From contig CAJOIV010000002.1 in the NCBI GenBank assembly GCA_905234665.1, forward strand, positions 13,361-77,360: 64,000 nucleotides of DNA, given 5' to 3'. Below, piece by piece: positions 26,750 through 35,929 of this stretch. The stretch comes from an uncultured Bacteroidales bacterium (lineage in GTDB: Bacteria > Bacteroidota > Bacteroidia > Bacteroidales > P3). The translations under genes and the position numbers were made by a program. A model generated the notes under the pieces. It was given only the letters and a program-made list of their open reading frames with translations. It had not been told where the DNA came from and ran no database searches. Within the stretch, counting starts at the first letter, position 1, and each line of letters begins with the position of its first letter.

Positions 26750-27585
26750 TTCAATGCTTTATAATCGTAGATAGGCATCTCGGCAGGCCGTTGGCGTTTC
26801 CATCGGCGATGCGACCAGAGCCAGTACTCAGGCCGCTCTGCGATGGTCCGTTCCAGGCTGTCGATATAGCGTGAGACGATGGTGTACTGCGGCACCTCGG
26901 TGGGATTGTCGCACATGAGCGAGAACTTCACCTCGTAGTATCCGCGCCGCACTTTGTGCACGTCGTAGTAGATGACCGGCATGTCGTATTTCCGGGCGAA
27001 ATACTCGGCTCCGTAGATAAAGGGTGTCTCCTGGTGCATAAACATGGTCCAGAACGACTTGTGCACGTCGCTCGGCGACTGGTCCGAGAGCATCATGTAG
27101 GCCACGGGCACCTTGTAGCGATGGTAGTACTCCATCGTCTGCCGCACGGTGGTCTGGTCCACAATCTCCGTGCCATAGCGGCCGCGCCGACGGGTGATGT
27201 ATCCGGCCCCGCGGTCCTGCAGGGGCTTGCCCACGCCCACGGCGTGGTGGAGTATCTGGAAGTTGAGGGAGGTGATCATATACTCCCAGTTGTTGTAGTG
27301 CGACGACATCAGCACCACGCTGCGTCCATGCTCGTAGTATTTGTTCACCAGCTCGCGGTTCACGAACTTGTAGCGCGCCACGATGGCCTTCGGCGAGGCA
27401 TAGAGGTTGTGCAGTGCTTCCACCAGCAGGTCGCTGATATGGCGGTAATAGGCACGTTCCAAGTGCCTCCGTTCCCTGTCGGACTTCTCGGGATAGGCAT
27501 GGGCGAGGTTTTCCCGCGTCACCCGACGCCGGTACCCCACCAGATAGTAGACTATCACATAGAGTATGTCCGCAAGTATTTTCAT
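26746..27585 (-). CDS. LpxL/HtrB-type lysophospholipid (lipid A) acyltransferase
   Basis: The 279-residue protein has an N-terminal membrane segment (ADILYVIVYYLVGYRRRV), VTRENLAHAYPEKSDRER, the active-site block SSHYNNWE (His-x4-acid type) and PLQDRGAGYI. These are typical of late acyltransferases that add fatty acids to lipid A. The N-terminus is about a dozen residues shorter than I would expect for the family. The sequence immediately upstream is an AATGTG-type repeat (27586-27663), so the gene may have lost its original 5' codons to the repeat. Confidence 0.83.
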   Translation of the reverse strand: MKILADILYVIVYYLVGYRRRVTRENLAHAYPEKSDRERRHLERAYYRHISDLLVEALHNLYASPKAIVARYKFVNRELVNKYYEHGRSVVLMSSHYNNWEYMITSLNFQILHHAVGVGKPLQDRGAGYITRRRGRYGTEIVDQTTVRQTMEYYHRYKVPVAYMMLSDQSPSDVHKSFWTMFMHQETPFIYGAEYFARKYDMPVIYYDVHKVRRGYYEVKFSLMCDNPTEVPQYTIVSRYIDSLERTIAERPEYWLWSHRRWKRQRPAEMPIYDYKALK

Positions 27586-27663
27586 TGTTTGAATGTGTGA
27601 ATGTGTAAATGTTTGAGTGGCTGACGCCTCACTTACACATTGTCACATTGTCACATTTACACA
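27586..27663. repeat. AATGTG-type inverted array with GAGTGGCT core
   Basis: AATGTGTGAATGTGTAAATG (27592 onward) and, inverted, TTACACATTGTCACATTG flank the core GAGTGGCTGACGCCTCAC. It fills the gap between the GWxTD gene and the acyltransferase. A sister copy is at 51163-51244. Confidence 0.75.
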
Positions 27664-29202
27664 TTAATACCCTCTGTTGAACTGTTCGCCCACTTCACCC
27701 ACGACATCGTCGTCCAACTGGCCCTGGCTGAGGCGGTGCTCCCAATAGGGGTCTAGATGCTCGCCACGGGCATTGGAGTTCAGTAGTTTGTAATATCCGC
27801 TGCGCATCTCGTCCCAGAAGAGGAACACGCGGTTCGCGTCGTCGCCCTCGATTCTGTTGTAGCGCCACAGCTGATAGGGAAGATAGTAGATGTGTCCGCG
27901 CGACTCGGGGGCGTTGCCACTGATCATGACTTGCGAGCTTGTCCCTGAGCCGACGCGCAGGGCGCCGACAAAGTTCTTCTCGTCGCGGATATGGTCGGGG
28001 GGACCATACTGCAGGTACACGCGGCCGCGGTCTGTGCGGTAGCCGGGGGTCTGGGGATAGCTGTAGTGCTCGTCGACATACTCGAGCCATTTCCTGTACT
28101 GCTCCCAATCCGCCGCCGCGTTCAGTCCCGAGCGGTCGGTCCAGAACTCATAGAGATAGGTCTGCTTGCCCAGCAGGTCGTTCTTCTCCACCAGCCCCTC
28201 GGCGATACGTTTCTGGTGCTCGTTGGAGATGGGATAAAGCGCCTTGAGGTAGTAGTTCAGCAGGTTCTCGTCGGTGATGAGGCCGGCAAAGGAAGTCGCC
28301 ACATCCACAGGCGCACCCGACGCCTGCACCTTGGGGTTGGAGCGTTGGAAACCAACGCGGGTGGAAAGCAGCGTCTCGCCGTTCAGGTCACGTGCCGCCA
28401 CCACCAGTTCGTAGTTGCCCGACGGGAGGGCGGCAATGTCCACTTCCTGCAGGACAGGGACGATGGCACCCGCCACATGGTGACGTCTTTTCGATTCGAA
28501 ACCTGGCACAGCGGCTCCCGTCTCTTTCTTGACGATAGTGCATACCACGTCGAACTGTTCTCCACCCACATCCTGCCTCTTCAGGTTGTATATCTCGAAA
28601 TAAGGCTTCAGGCTGGTCACCGTCGCGGGCATAAAGTCATTGACATAGGGCAGCATGTCCATCCCCGCGCGGGAGAGGATGTTCTCCTGCTCGGTGGGCG
28701 ACACCTTCGACATCAGCTGCACCGAGCTGATGGAGGGTTTGTCCTGGGCGTAGTAGACCACCAGCTTGTCATTGTAGACTGTAGGCGAGGCACCACTGAC
28801 CTTGTCGCGCAGCGAAAACTCCAGGTCATAGATGCCATTGTCGAGATAGAAGCGCTGCAGGTCGAGGAAGGTGAAGTAGTTCTGCTTGGGGTCGGTGACG
28901 GTAGGACTGTTGAGGTCGTACTTCTTGACATACACCACCGAGTCGCTCCGCCGCACCACCAGCGTCACCTCCACCGTGGCGCGGTGAGTGAAATCCCCTG
29001 TCCGGGCAAACTTCAGCGTCGAGGCGTCGAAGTCGAGGTAGGTCTCCACATAGGGCTTTCCCTCCTCGGGCAGGTAGAAGGTGGAGTAGCCGAAGAGCGC
29101 CGAGAGGCCTCCCTGCGCCGGGTTGAATTGCGCCTTTGCCCCTCCCGCCAGTAATACTAGTCCCACTAGCAATACCAGGCTTTTACAGATTGTCTTCTTC
29201 AT
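27664..29202 (-). CDS. GWxTD domain-containing exported protein
   Basis: The 512-residue protein has a signal peptide (ending AGGAKAQF). Long beta-rich modules of unknown role follow, with a C-terminal GWxTD domain (FWTDRSGLNAAADWEQYRKW, GYRTDRGRVYLQYGPPD, LPYQLWRYNRI). GWxTD proteins are conserved in Bacteroidetes and some Acidobacteria; their function is not established. It lies between the fucosidase and the lipid A-type acyltransferase, in the same direction. Confidence 0.85.
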   Translation of the reverse strand: MKKTICKSLVLLVGLVLLAGGAKAQFNPAQGGLSALFGYSTFYLPEEGKPYVETYLDFDASTLKFARTGDFTHRATVEVTLVVRRSDSVVYVKKYDLNSPTVTDPKQNYFTFLDLQRFYLDNGIYDLEFSLRDKVSGASPTVYNDKLVVYYAQDKPSISSVQLMSKVSPTEQENILSRAGMDMLPYVNDFMPATVTSLKPYFEIYNLKRQDVGGEQFDVVCTIVKKETGAAVPGFESKRRHHVAGAIVPVLQEVDIAALPSGNYELVVAARDLNGETLLSTRVGFQRSNPKVQASGAPVDVATSFAGLITDENLLNYYLKALYPISNEHQKRIAEGLVEKNDLLGKQTYLYEFWTDRSGLNAAADWEQYRKWLEYVDEHYSYPQTPGYRTDRGRVYLQYGPPDHIRDEKNFVGALRVGSGTSSQVMISGNAPESRGHIYYLPYQLWRYNRIEGDDANRVFLFWDEMRSGYYKLLNSNARGEHLDPYWEHRLSQGQLDDDVVGEVGEQFNRGY

Positions 29203-29240
29203 AATTCCTAATTTCTAATTCCTAATTCCTAATTTTCAAT
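29203..29240. repeat. TAATTCC / AATTGA-type array at the fucosidase end
   Basis: ATTCCTAATTTCTAATTCC, then TAATTCCTAATTTTCAATTC. It provides the fucosidase C-terminal FRIEN and its stop, and the leader of the GWxTD gene. Confidence 0.65.
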
Positions 29241-30668
29241 TCGAAACACCCATGCCGACTTCAGCGCGGCGATTTCCCTCGCGCTCAAGCCGCCGAGGCG
29301 GATGTGCAGCTTGCCGCCCAGCCAGAACCAGCGCAGCTCCTTGCCGGTGCCCAAGAGGGTGATCTTCGTGCCCCGTTCGGGCTTCTCGACACCCGTCAGC
29401 ACCACCTCGCCCTCGGGCATCCGGGTGCAGATGGCGTATGTGGTGCTCCCCTTGCGGGTGTAGAACACCGTGCTGTCGCGCTCGCACATTTTCCTGTTGG
29501 GCCGGGTGCCGTAGATGGCCTCGCCGTTCACCTGCATCCACTTGCCCAGGTCCTCAAGGCGTTCCTGCTGGATGAGGGGGATGGTGCCGTCGGCCTCGGG
29601 ACCCACGTTGAGGGTCAGCCCGCCGCCTGCCGCCACCAACTTCACCAGATGGCGTATCAGCGAGTCGCTCGTCATATAGTTGCTCAACGGCTCGTTGCGG
29701 TTCAGGCCGAAGCTGCGCCCCATGCCGCGACACTCCGCCCACGGCCGTTGCGTGTCGGCCAGGACCTCCTTCGTCGCGGCCTTGTATTCAGGGGTGCGAA
29801 ACCCGTGTTGGGTGCCGGCGCCCCAGCGGTCGTTGACAATGGCCTCCGACCCCACGGTGTTGTAGTACCACGCTATCAGTTCCGTGGCGTGGAACTGCTC
29901 CGCCGTGTTGCGCCATTCGCCGTCGGCGAAAATCACGCTCGGCTGGTACTTCGTCACCAGCTCCTTGAATTGCGGTATCATATAGTGGTCCACATAGTCG
30001 CCTATCGTGCTGTCGGGGTCGACGTACCAGATGTGGCGCGGATTGGTCCATTCCGTCAGCGAGTAGTAGAAGCCCATCTTCAGCCCCACACGGCGCACAG
30101 CGCGTGTCAGTTCGCCTACGATGTCTCTCCGCGGGCCCGTGGCCATGCTGTTCCAGTTGGGCTGGTAGCGGCTGTTCCACAGGCAATAGCCGTCGTGGTG
30201 CTTGGTCACCAGCAGGACGTATTTGGCGCCCGAGCGGGCGAAGAGCTCGGCCCACTGGTCGGGATTCCAGTGCTCGGCCCTCCACAGCGGCACGAACAGG
30301 GCATAGCGGTCTGTCAGTTTGGGTGTCTGCACTGTCATCCCCTCCACATTGGTCATGCGGCCGCTCCACTGGTCGCCCAGCAGGGGCTCCCACAGGCGGA
30401 TGTAGTTGTTCAGTGTAGCCACGCGGCCGCTGTCGCCCTCCATCAGGCCGCGGTAGAACCATTCGGCATAGCCTGTCTCGTGGGCGTAGGCGGGCACGGA
30501 ATAGAGGCCCCAATGCACGAAGATGCCCAATTTGGCGTCGGCAAACCACTCCGGATAGCCGCGCTGGTTGAGCGACTCCCATGTCGCCTCCACACGCTGT
30601 GCAAAACATGGCGACACACCTGTAAACATCAGCAGAATGCCTGTCAAATATGGTATTATCTTGTGCAT
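29229..30668 (-). CDS. Alpha-L-fucosidase (GH29), secreted
   Basis: The 479-residue protein has a signal peptide ending near PCFAQ, so it acts in the periplasm or outside, releasing alpha-linked fucose from host or plant glycans. GH29 motifs are: LGIFVHWGLYSVPAY, YVLLVTKHHDGYCLW, MGFYYSLTEW and VIFADGEW, where Asp249 is the expected catalytic nucleophile. GGGLTLNVGPEADGTIP follows later. There is no CBM or sorting tail. The C-terminus FRIEN derives from the AATTGA-type repeat. A -7 box lies at 30753-30760. Confidence 0.92.
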   Translation of the reverse strand: MHKIIPYLTGILLMFTGVSPCFAQRVEATWESLNQRGYPEWFADAKLGIFVHWGLYSVPAYAHETGYAEWFYRGLMEGDSGRVATLNNYIRLWEPLLGDQWSGRMTNVEGMTVQTPKLTDRYALFVPLWRAEHWNPDQWAELFARSGAKYVLLVTKHHDGYCLWNSRYQPNWNSMATGPRRDIVGELTRAVRRVGLKMGFYYSLTEWTNPRHIWYVDPDSTIGDYVDHYMIPQFKELVTKYQPSVIFADGEWRNTAEQFHATELIAWYYNTVGSEAIVNDRWGAGTQHGFRTPEYKAATKEVLADTQRPWAECRGMGRSFGLNRNEPLSNYMTSDSLIRHLVKLVAAGGGLTLNVGPEADGTIPLIQQERLEDLGKWMQVNGEAIYGTRPNRKMCERDSTVFYTRKGSTTYAICTRMPEGEVVLTGVEKPERGTKITLLGTGKELRWFWLGGKLHIRLGGLSAREIAALKSAWVFRIEN

Positions 30669-30752
30669 ATCAGTTTTCCTTCATCGGCCATTGGCCCTCA
30701 ACTCGTTACTTGTCAAACAATTCCACAGCGGCACATAGCCGCTGCCAAAGTG

Positions 30753-30760
30753 CAAAGATA
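30753..30760 (-). promoter_or_regulatory. -7 box TATCTTTG for the fucosidase operon
   Basis: CAAAGATA on the + strand is TATCTTTG on the - strand, 85 bases before the fucosidase start. No good -33 element at 19-20 bases. Confidence 0.55.
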
Positions 30761-30863
30761 CGTTTTTTTTCTCAATTACCCCCACCTCTCCCGAAATATT
30801 TTCAACAGAGTCCCCTCCCTGAGACCAGGAAGGGACTCCATCGGAGAGGGTGCTTCGCCATCC

Positions 30864-32363
30864 CTACCGGACAACCAGCTTCTGTGTGGCCGAGGCCTGC
30901 GGGGTGATGAGGGTGACGAAGTAGACTCCCGGCACAAGGCCGTCGACGGTGACCTTCGGGGCTGTAAGGGGAGTGCGGTACACCTCGTGTCCCGCCACAT
31001 CGAGCACCACCACGGCGGCACGGCGGTAGTCGTAGCGGTGGCTCTCGAAGTCCGTGGCCGTCAGCACCACGCTGCCCGTCGTCGGGTTGGGCGAGAGGGC
31101 GAACACCACGCCTTCGTCGGGTGCCGCCGAAGCGATGGCCGTCGTGTCCTGTATTTCGCGGAAGATGGCCACGAGGTTTGTGTCGCTGGTCATGTAAACC
31201 ACACGCTCAGGGGTATACACGCTGTCGCTCCAACAGACGAACTCATATCCACCATAGGTGTATGCCCGTATCGGTGCGCCTTCCGACTCGGGATAAGTGC
31301 CACCGCCTATTACATAGCCCCACGATAAGTTGCTAGAAGATACAGTTATGGTATGGTAGGGGATAGGGTCGAAATAGGCAGTGAACGCCGTATCGCACGT
31401 CACGAACACACGCCGGGGATTCGTGGTGTCGCCGTCGTTCCAGCATCTGAACCGAAAACCATAATTGGCCCATGCGCGAATCTCCGTCCAACTGCTGTCT
31501 TCGACAAAGGGACCACCAGACCCATATCCCATTGTCGAGTCTGCCGAATGAACAGTCAACAACACGTTGTCCTTATCGACAATGGGGATGAACGGTCCGT
31601 ATCCAAAAATACTGGCTGGCGTAGATTCTTCCCACCCATTCCATTGATTGAAGTAATAACTTGGAAAGGAATCTGGTACACAAGTGTTATTGTATCGGTT
31701 GTCAACACGTCCGGTAGTTACCGTCTGGTACAATACCTTGCGGTGCGCAGAACAATGTCTTCCATCCTTATTGACAGAGTCCCTGTTGCCGTTCTTCGTT
31801 CCAATCATATAGAACACCGAGTCCACCGTCACCGGATGGTCGAAATAGGCTTCATAGAGGTAGCATGTGCGGTATCCTATCGGCTGCGTCACTTGGTCGA
31901 CATATTGTGTGGTGTCCGCAATCATCTGTAGTTTCCATAAATTTGGGTTCGCGATGGTGTCCCACCGTGCAGTGGCCAGAATGTTCATGGTGTTGGTGGC
32001 GCTGTCATAGTAGCCAATGCTCACATACTCCTCGTCGAAAGTGTCAATCACACAGTTCTGACTGCTAAAAGAGTCAATCCCTTGCATAATGGCGATGCCT
32101 TTCACCGCCAAAGGCTTGTCTGTATAATCCGGCGCGGCAACCTGCATTCTTCCCGAACCCGACGCAATGGCATCCCACATATTGAGATATATAAAACATC
32201 CAGAACACGGATACGGTGTGGCTGCCGTATTGGTGAAATAATAATAGCATGTGTCAAACCACCGGCTATAATAGTGGTTCTGTTGACGACCCGTCACTAC
32301 GGTCTGGGCCGACAGCGTTCCGACCCCAGCCAAAAGGATAGCGATGATCAAACTCTTTTTCAT
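30864..32363 (-). CDS. Secreted T9SS substrate of unknown function
   Basis: The 499-residue protein has a signal peptide (MKKSLIIAILLAGVGTLSAQ), a Tyr/Asp-rich N-terminal domain and two Listeria-Bacteroides-type repeat modules (RFRCWNDGDTTNPRRVFV; EFVCWSDSVYTPERVVYM). A type A T9SS sorting domain closes it (FALSPNPTTGSVVLTA, VLDVAGHEVYRT, PGVYFVTLI, ending TQKLVVR). No enzymatic motif is visible. It is likely displayed or released at the cell surface. Confidence 0.82.
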   Translation of the reverse strand: MKKSLIIAILLAGVGTLSAQTVVTGRQQNHYYSRWFDTCYYYFTNTAATPYPCSGCFIYLNMWDAIASGSGRMQVAAPDYTDKPLAVKGIAIMQGIDSFSSQNCVIDTFDEEYVSIGYYDSATNTMNILATARWDTIANPNLWKLQMIADTTQYVDQVTQPIGYRTCYLYEAYFDHPVTVDSVFYMIGTKNGNRDSVNKDGRHCSAHRKVLYQTVTTGRVDNRYNNTCVPDSFPSYYFNQWNGWEESTPASIFGYGPFIPIVDKDNVLLTVHSADSTMGYGSGGPFVEDSSWTEIRAWANYGFRFRCWNDGDTTNPRRVFVTCDTAFTAYFDPIPYHTITVSSSNLSWGYVIGGGTYPESEGAPIRAYTYGGYEFVCWSDSVYTPERVVYMTSDTNLVAIFREIQDTTAIASAAPDEGVVFALSPNPTTGSVVLTATDFESHRYDYRRAAVVVLDVAGHEVYRTPLTAPKVTVDGLVPGVYFVTLITPQASATQKLVVR

Positions 32364-32391
32364 ATTTGTTATAGTTTATTGATTCGCCCGA

Positions 32392-33204
32392 TTATTCCTC
32401 CTCGGTTTCGCCGGTCAGGCCGCCGTAGCTCTTGGCCGAGCGCTGCAGGGCCTCCTCGGTGGTGTATTCCTCGTAGAGGCGGCAGCGCGTCACCACCGTC
32501 TGGCTCGACGAGCGGTTGCCTGCCACAGGCACCAGCGCCCAACCGCGGTTGGTGTCGCCCAGCACCTCGCCGACGAGGGCCAGGCGGCCGTCCACCTCGC
32601 ACATCTCGATACCGCTGAAGGGATGCGCCGCGTCTTTACCCGTCAAGTCCCATTCTTCCACCTCCACTTCCACCCACGGGCCGTCCTGACGCACAGTCTG
32701 TTCGAAGCGATAGAGCCGCAGCGTGTCGCAGCCTGCCAGGCCGCCGCCGCGGGCGCAGAGCCGCCCCATCATTGTCGACCTGTGCGAGGCCAGACGCAAC
32801 GACGTCAGCAAGGCCGGACGGCCACCCACCTCGCCCAGGAAATACTCGATGTCGGGCAGCACGCCGTCGCTCACCGGCATCTCGGGCAGCAGCAGGGTGC
32901 AGTCGGCGTGGTGTTCCTCTTTCGTCAGGTACGCCACCGGCAGTTTCCGCATCAGCGAGTTGAAGCGGCCGTAGGCATTGGCGCCGCCCGCAAACAAGGG
33001 CTGCACGGGTTCTTTCAGCCGTTTCCACAGCGAGGTGCTGTGGGCCAGCCGCTGACGGGTCATGAACTGGCCGCGCGACCGCCGCTTGGGCTGCTCGCTG
33101 ATAGACGACCGCATTATTGTCCTCCCTTGTTTCACATAGAACGTCACACTGTCCTTTTTCATTCGACCCTTCAGGATAATAGAGTCATTGATAAATTCTG
33201 CCAT
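32392..33204 (-). CDS. Conserved hypothetical protein
   Basis: The 270-residue cytoplasmic protein begins MAEFINDSIILKGRMKKDSV. It has a basic region (RSSISEQPKRRSRGQFMTRQRLAHSTSLWKRL) and then strands. The N-terminal pattern recalls small Bacteroidetes proteins with a 'TFY-x-KGxT' start, also uncharacterised, some of phage or conjugation origin. I do not assign a function. The start at 33204 is chosen as the first ATG that follows a strong - strand promoter (33461-33491) and a repeat-filled leader. Confidence 0.55.
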   Translation of the reverse strand: MAEFINDSIILKGRMKKDSVTFYVKQGRTIMRSSISEQPKRRSRGQFMTRQRLAHSTSLWKRLKEPVQPLFAGGANAYGRFNSLMRKLPVAYLTKEEHHADCTLLLPEMPVSDGVLPDIEYFLGEVGGRPALLTSLRLASHRSTMMGRLCARGGGLAGCDTLRLYRFEQTVRQDGPWVEVEVEEWDLTGKDAAHPFSGIEMCEVDGRLALVGEVLGDTNRGWALVPVAGNRSSSQTVVTRCRLYEEYTTEEALQRSAKSYGGLTGETEEE

Positions 33205-33249
33205 AGTTCTCTTGTTTTTATTTGTTTGTATTATTTGTCGACTTCTTTT

Positions 33250-33420
33250 CCTTTCCGCCGTGGCGGGTTCTCTGGAAGCGGGCCGCACCTTCGCCGCGAC
33301 TTCGCTGCGCCCTGTGTTGTTCGCCGTTTGTTCTTCGATTGTTCTTCGATTGTATTCCGTTTTCAAAACGAAGAAGAATCGAAGAACAAACGAAGATAAA
33401 TCGAAGAACTAACGAGCCCT
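33250..33420. repeat. TTCTTCGATTG inverted-array element (copy 1)
   Basis: TTGTTCTTCGATTGTTCTTC units (33329-33350) face AATCGAAGAACAAACG units (33377-33412) around GTATTCCGTTTTCAAAACG. The flank CGCTGCGCCCTGTGTTGTTC matches, inverted, the right flank of the copy at 62721-62860. It forms the leader of the unknown gene at 33204. Confidence 0.75.
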
Positions 33421-33460
33421 CAGCGAATTCGCCCCGACGCCGCACCGAACTTCCACGCTG

Positions 33461-33491
33461 CAAAGATACAACTTTTTTCCAATCTGTGCAA
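33461..33491 (-). promoter_or_regulatory. - strand promoter (TTG-20-TATCTTTG)
   Basis: CAA at 33489-33491 and CAAAGATA at 33461-33468 read TTG, 20 bases, TATCTTTG on the - strand. It probably drives the gene at 33204 across the repeat-filled leader. Confidence 0.7.
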
Positions 33492-33509
33492 ATAATTTTG
33501 TCTCTGGAC

Positions 33510-33590
33510 AAAAAACTTTCGCGCGTACAATAAATTCGCGGGGATTGCGTTATGGGAAGCAGGACAAACGACATTGACAAGATTATCACG
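33510..33590 (+). repeat. Duplicated 5' region of the GroES-like gene
   Basis: The sequence ACAATAAATTCGCGGGGATT... through ACAAACGACATTGACAAGAT matches 35886-35966 (promoter-proximal region plus first codons of the GroES-like gene) with few differences. Here the copied codons form a 14-residue open frame (33552-33596) whose TGA overlaps the ATG of the DUF4419 gene. Confidence 0.85.
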
Positions 33591-33592
33591 CC

Positions 33593-34738
33593 ATGAAACA
33601 TAGCATCATCCTTCTTCTTGCCGTCCTGCCGTTAGTCACCTGCAACGGCAAGGGCATTGAGTCAGACAACGCCGTCCGGACTGACGACACCGTCGCCACG
33701 GAAGCGGGTGCCCCCAAGACACAAACCCTCATCATCGATGTGGAGACCCTCAAGCCGCCAGAGAAGGCACTGGCCACCAAGTCCTACAACCAAATACTGC
33801 AGGGCATCTTGAAGGAGGTAAACAGGGAAGACAGCAAGGTCATTGCCCACACACGGCAGACACGCCCGCTGGTGGAGTCCAACCACCCGTTCTTCTCCGC
33901 CATGTACCTCGCCTATGCCGACCACCGCCCCTTCGAGCTCTCGCCCGAAGCCTTGTGGCTGCTCATCTGCCAGGGTTTCTCGCTGCACGTGAACAACAAC
34001 GCCGAGGAGCTGCGCCCATTGTTCGTCGACTTCGATGGCAAGAAGCCCCTCTTCGTCAACAGCAAAGGCATCAGCCTCGACAACCCCAACAGCCCGTGGG
34101 AGCGTGTCTTCCCGCAGTTCACCTCCCAGATAGCCGCCTACACGGGACAGGAACTCATCGACGTGCTGGCGGGCGACTTCTCCACCTCGACACCCGCCTC
34201 GCGCGTGGCGTCGCAAATCACCGCCATGGAGAGCATGAAGCCCTACTTCGAGTATTGGATGGCAATCTGCGGCATCCCGCAGGTCATCCTCCACGGCACG
34301 CCCGAGGACTGGCAGTCGATTGTCGACCGCGTGGAGTTCCTGCGCCAATACAAGCTCGACTGGTGGGTCGACGAGATGCTGCCCGTGCTGCGGAAAATTG
34401 TCCTCGCCTCGCAGGGCGAGGTGGACAAGGAGTTCTGGCGCGGCATGTTCAAGGAGCACGACCTGAAGCATGAGATGTGTGGCGACCCCACGACGCTGGC
34501 CGACGGCTGGATTGTGAAGTTCTACCCCTACGACTACGACAAACAACGCAACGACCTCAAAGGGCTCTACGACGGCGCCAATGACCTGCCGCCCGAGCTC
34601 TCGATGGTGCCATTGAATTTCCAAACTGCCGACGGCGAGGTCGTCGGCCTCACCCTGTGGGCCGGCTTCGTCGGCATCGGACAAGACGAGAAGACACTCG
34701 CCCTCCGTCCCGAGACAGGCTGGTTCATCACCCGTTAG
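33593..34738 (+). CDS. DUF4419 lipoprotein-like exported protein
   Basis: The 381-residue protein starts with a signal peptide and a possible lipobox (PLVTCN). The DUF4419 core follows: ESNHPFFSAMYLAYADHRPF, LSPEALWLLICQGFSLHVNN, WERVFPQFTSQIAAYTG and MVPLNFQTADGEVVGLTLWAGFVG. DUF4419 has no established function and is frequent in fungi and Bacteroidetes. Translation is probably coupled to the short upstream frame derived from the GroES-like gene (ATGA overlap at 33593-33596). Confidence 0.82.
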   Translation: MKHSIILLLAVLPLVTCNGKGIESDNAVRTDDTVATEAGAPKTQTLIIDVETLKPPEKALATKSYNQILQGILKEVNREDSKVIAHTRQTRPLVESNHPFFSAMYLAYADHRPFELSPEALWLLICQGFSLHVNNNAEELRPLFVDFDGKKPLFVNSKGISLDNPNSPWERVFPQFTSQIAAYTGQELIDVLAGDFSTSTPASRVASQITAMESMKPYFEYWMAICGIPQVILHGTPEDWQSIVDRVEFLRQYKLDWWVDEMLPVLRKIVLASQGEVDKEFWRGMFKEHDLKHEMCGDPTTLADGWIVKFYPYDYDKQRNDLKGLYDGANDLPPELSMVPLNFQTADGEVVGLTLWAGFVGIGQDEKTLALRPETGWFITR

Positions 34739-34750
34739 CATTGACGCACC

Positions 34751-35770
34751 ATGAAAATCAAACTACTGACACTGACACTCCTCTTTCCCCTCGTTCTCAA
34801 TGCGCAGGAAGGGGGCTTCACCATCCGGGGCTGCGTCCACAATGGCGTGAGCGTTATCCCGGGGGCGATTGTGCTCGTGACAGATATGTCGCCAATGCTC
34901 AGGACAAAGACCGGCATAGACGGCACATTTGCGCTGAGCGGTGTCCCGGAAGGCCCCCACACTGTCAGGATATGTAATGGTCGCTATACAGACAGACTAA
35001 ACGTGGATGTCCATTCGGACATTACTTTGGACACCATAGTGACCGAGGAGAAGATGTTGGAATCGACAATATGGTATATCCAAAAGGCAACCCCGTCGCC
35101 GGTCGCCGACCCCTACTTCCGGCAGTACCTCGACTTCCGGAGAGCCATCGATGCGCTGAGCCTCACATTCTCAGATGCAATCAACGGCTATAACACCGAC
35201 TCTGTCCCCGATGCCAGCGGCCTGATTGCCTCGCTGCGAGGTGTCACGATGGAGGAGGGCTGGACACTCGACATACACTACACAGGCGGCTACGACGGAG
35301 GCTTCGTCAATCTCTACTCCCGTCGTGTAGAAGACCCCAAACCTCCCCGCAACGTGAAAATGCTGAGATATGACCTCGTCCCGCACATCCGGGTCGACTT
35401 CACCCCCGAAGGCATCTGGAGTGCCTACCAACTGTCCGAGGCCTACTCTTATCTGCCCAAATACTGGCACGGCGGCTACAACAACTACTGTGGCATCTTC
35501 TCCCTCGACGAAGTGCGCCAACGCTCGCTTGCCTTGCGCGACAGCCTGGCCACCACGCCGGAGATACATACCCGGGTCGAGATTCTCGATGGCGATCACG
35601 CCACTGTCACCGCCTATTGGTGGAACGACTGGACGGGGCTTTTTGAGATGACCGTCTTCGTGGAACGCATCGGAGAGACCGTCAACTTTATATATCCAAA
35701 GAGAGAAGACTCCGACCCCCGCACCTCGTCGCGCATCATCGTCCCCTACGACTGCGGCATCATGTTCTAA
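34751..35770 (+). CDS. Exported protein with carboxypeptidase-regulatory-like N-terminal domain
   Basis: The 339-residue protein has a signal peptide (MKIKLLTLTLLFPLVLNAQ). A beta-sandwich of the carboxypeptidase-D regulatory type follows (residues about 20-95; GGFTIRGCVHNGVSVIPGA, GIDGTFALSGVPEGPHTV), as in SusC plugs. The remainder (about 220 residues, Tyr/Asp rich) has no recognised motif. It is 12 bases downstream of the DUF4419 gene and likely co-expressed. Function unknown. Confidence 0.7.
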   Translation: MKIKLLTLTLLFPLVLNAQEGGFTIRGCVHNGVSVIPGAIVLVTDMSPMLRTKTGIDGTFALSGVPEGPHTVRICNGRYTDRLNVDVHSDITLDTIVTEEKMLESTIWYIQKATPSPVADPYFRQYLDFRRAIDALSLTFSDAINGYNTDSVPDASGLIASLRGVTMEEGWTLDIHYTGGYDGGFVNLYSRRVEDPKPPRNVKMLRYDLVPHIRVDFTPEGIWSAYQLSEAYSYLPKYWHGGYNNYCGIFSLDEVRQRSLALRDSLATTPEIHTRVEILDGDHATVTAYWWNDWTGLFEMTVFVERIGETVNFIYPKREDSDPRTSSRIIVPYDCGIMF

Positions 35771-35929
35771 GGCTCCATCAATTGCGGGGACTTCATATAG
35801 GAAGTCTAAGATTGCCAAAACATGGGCATGGAGATGATGGCTCCCTCGGGGATGTTCTTATATGCAACGCGGCAAACAACGAACAAAAAAAGTATTCCGT
35901 GCGCGCAATAAATATGCGGGGTTTGCGTT

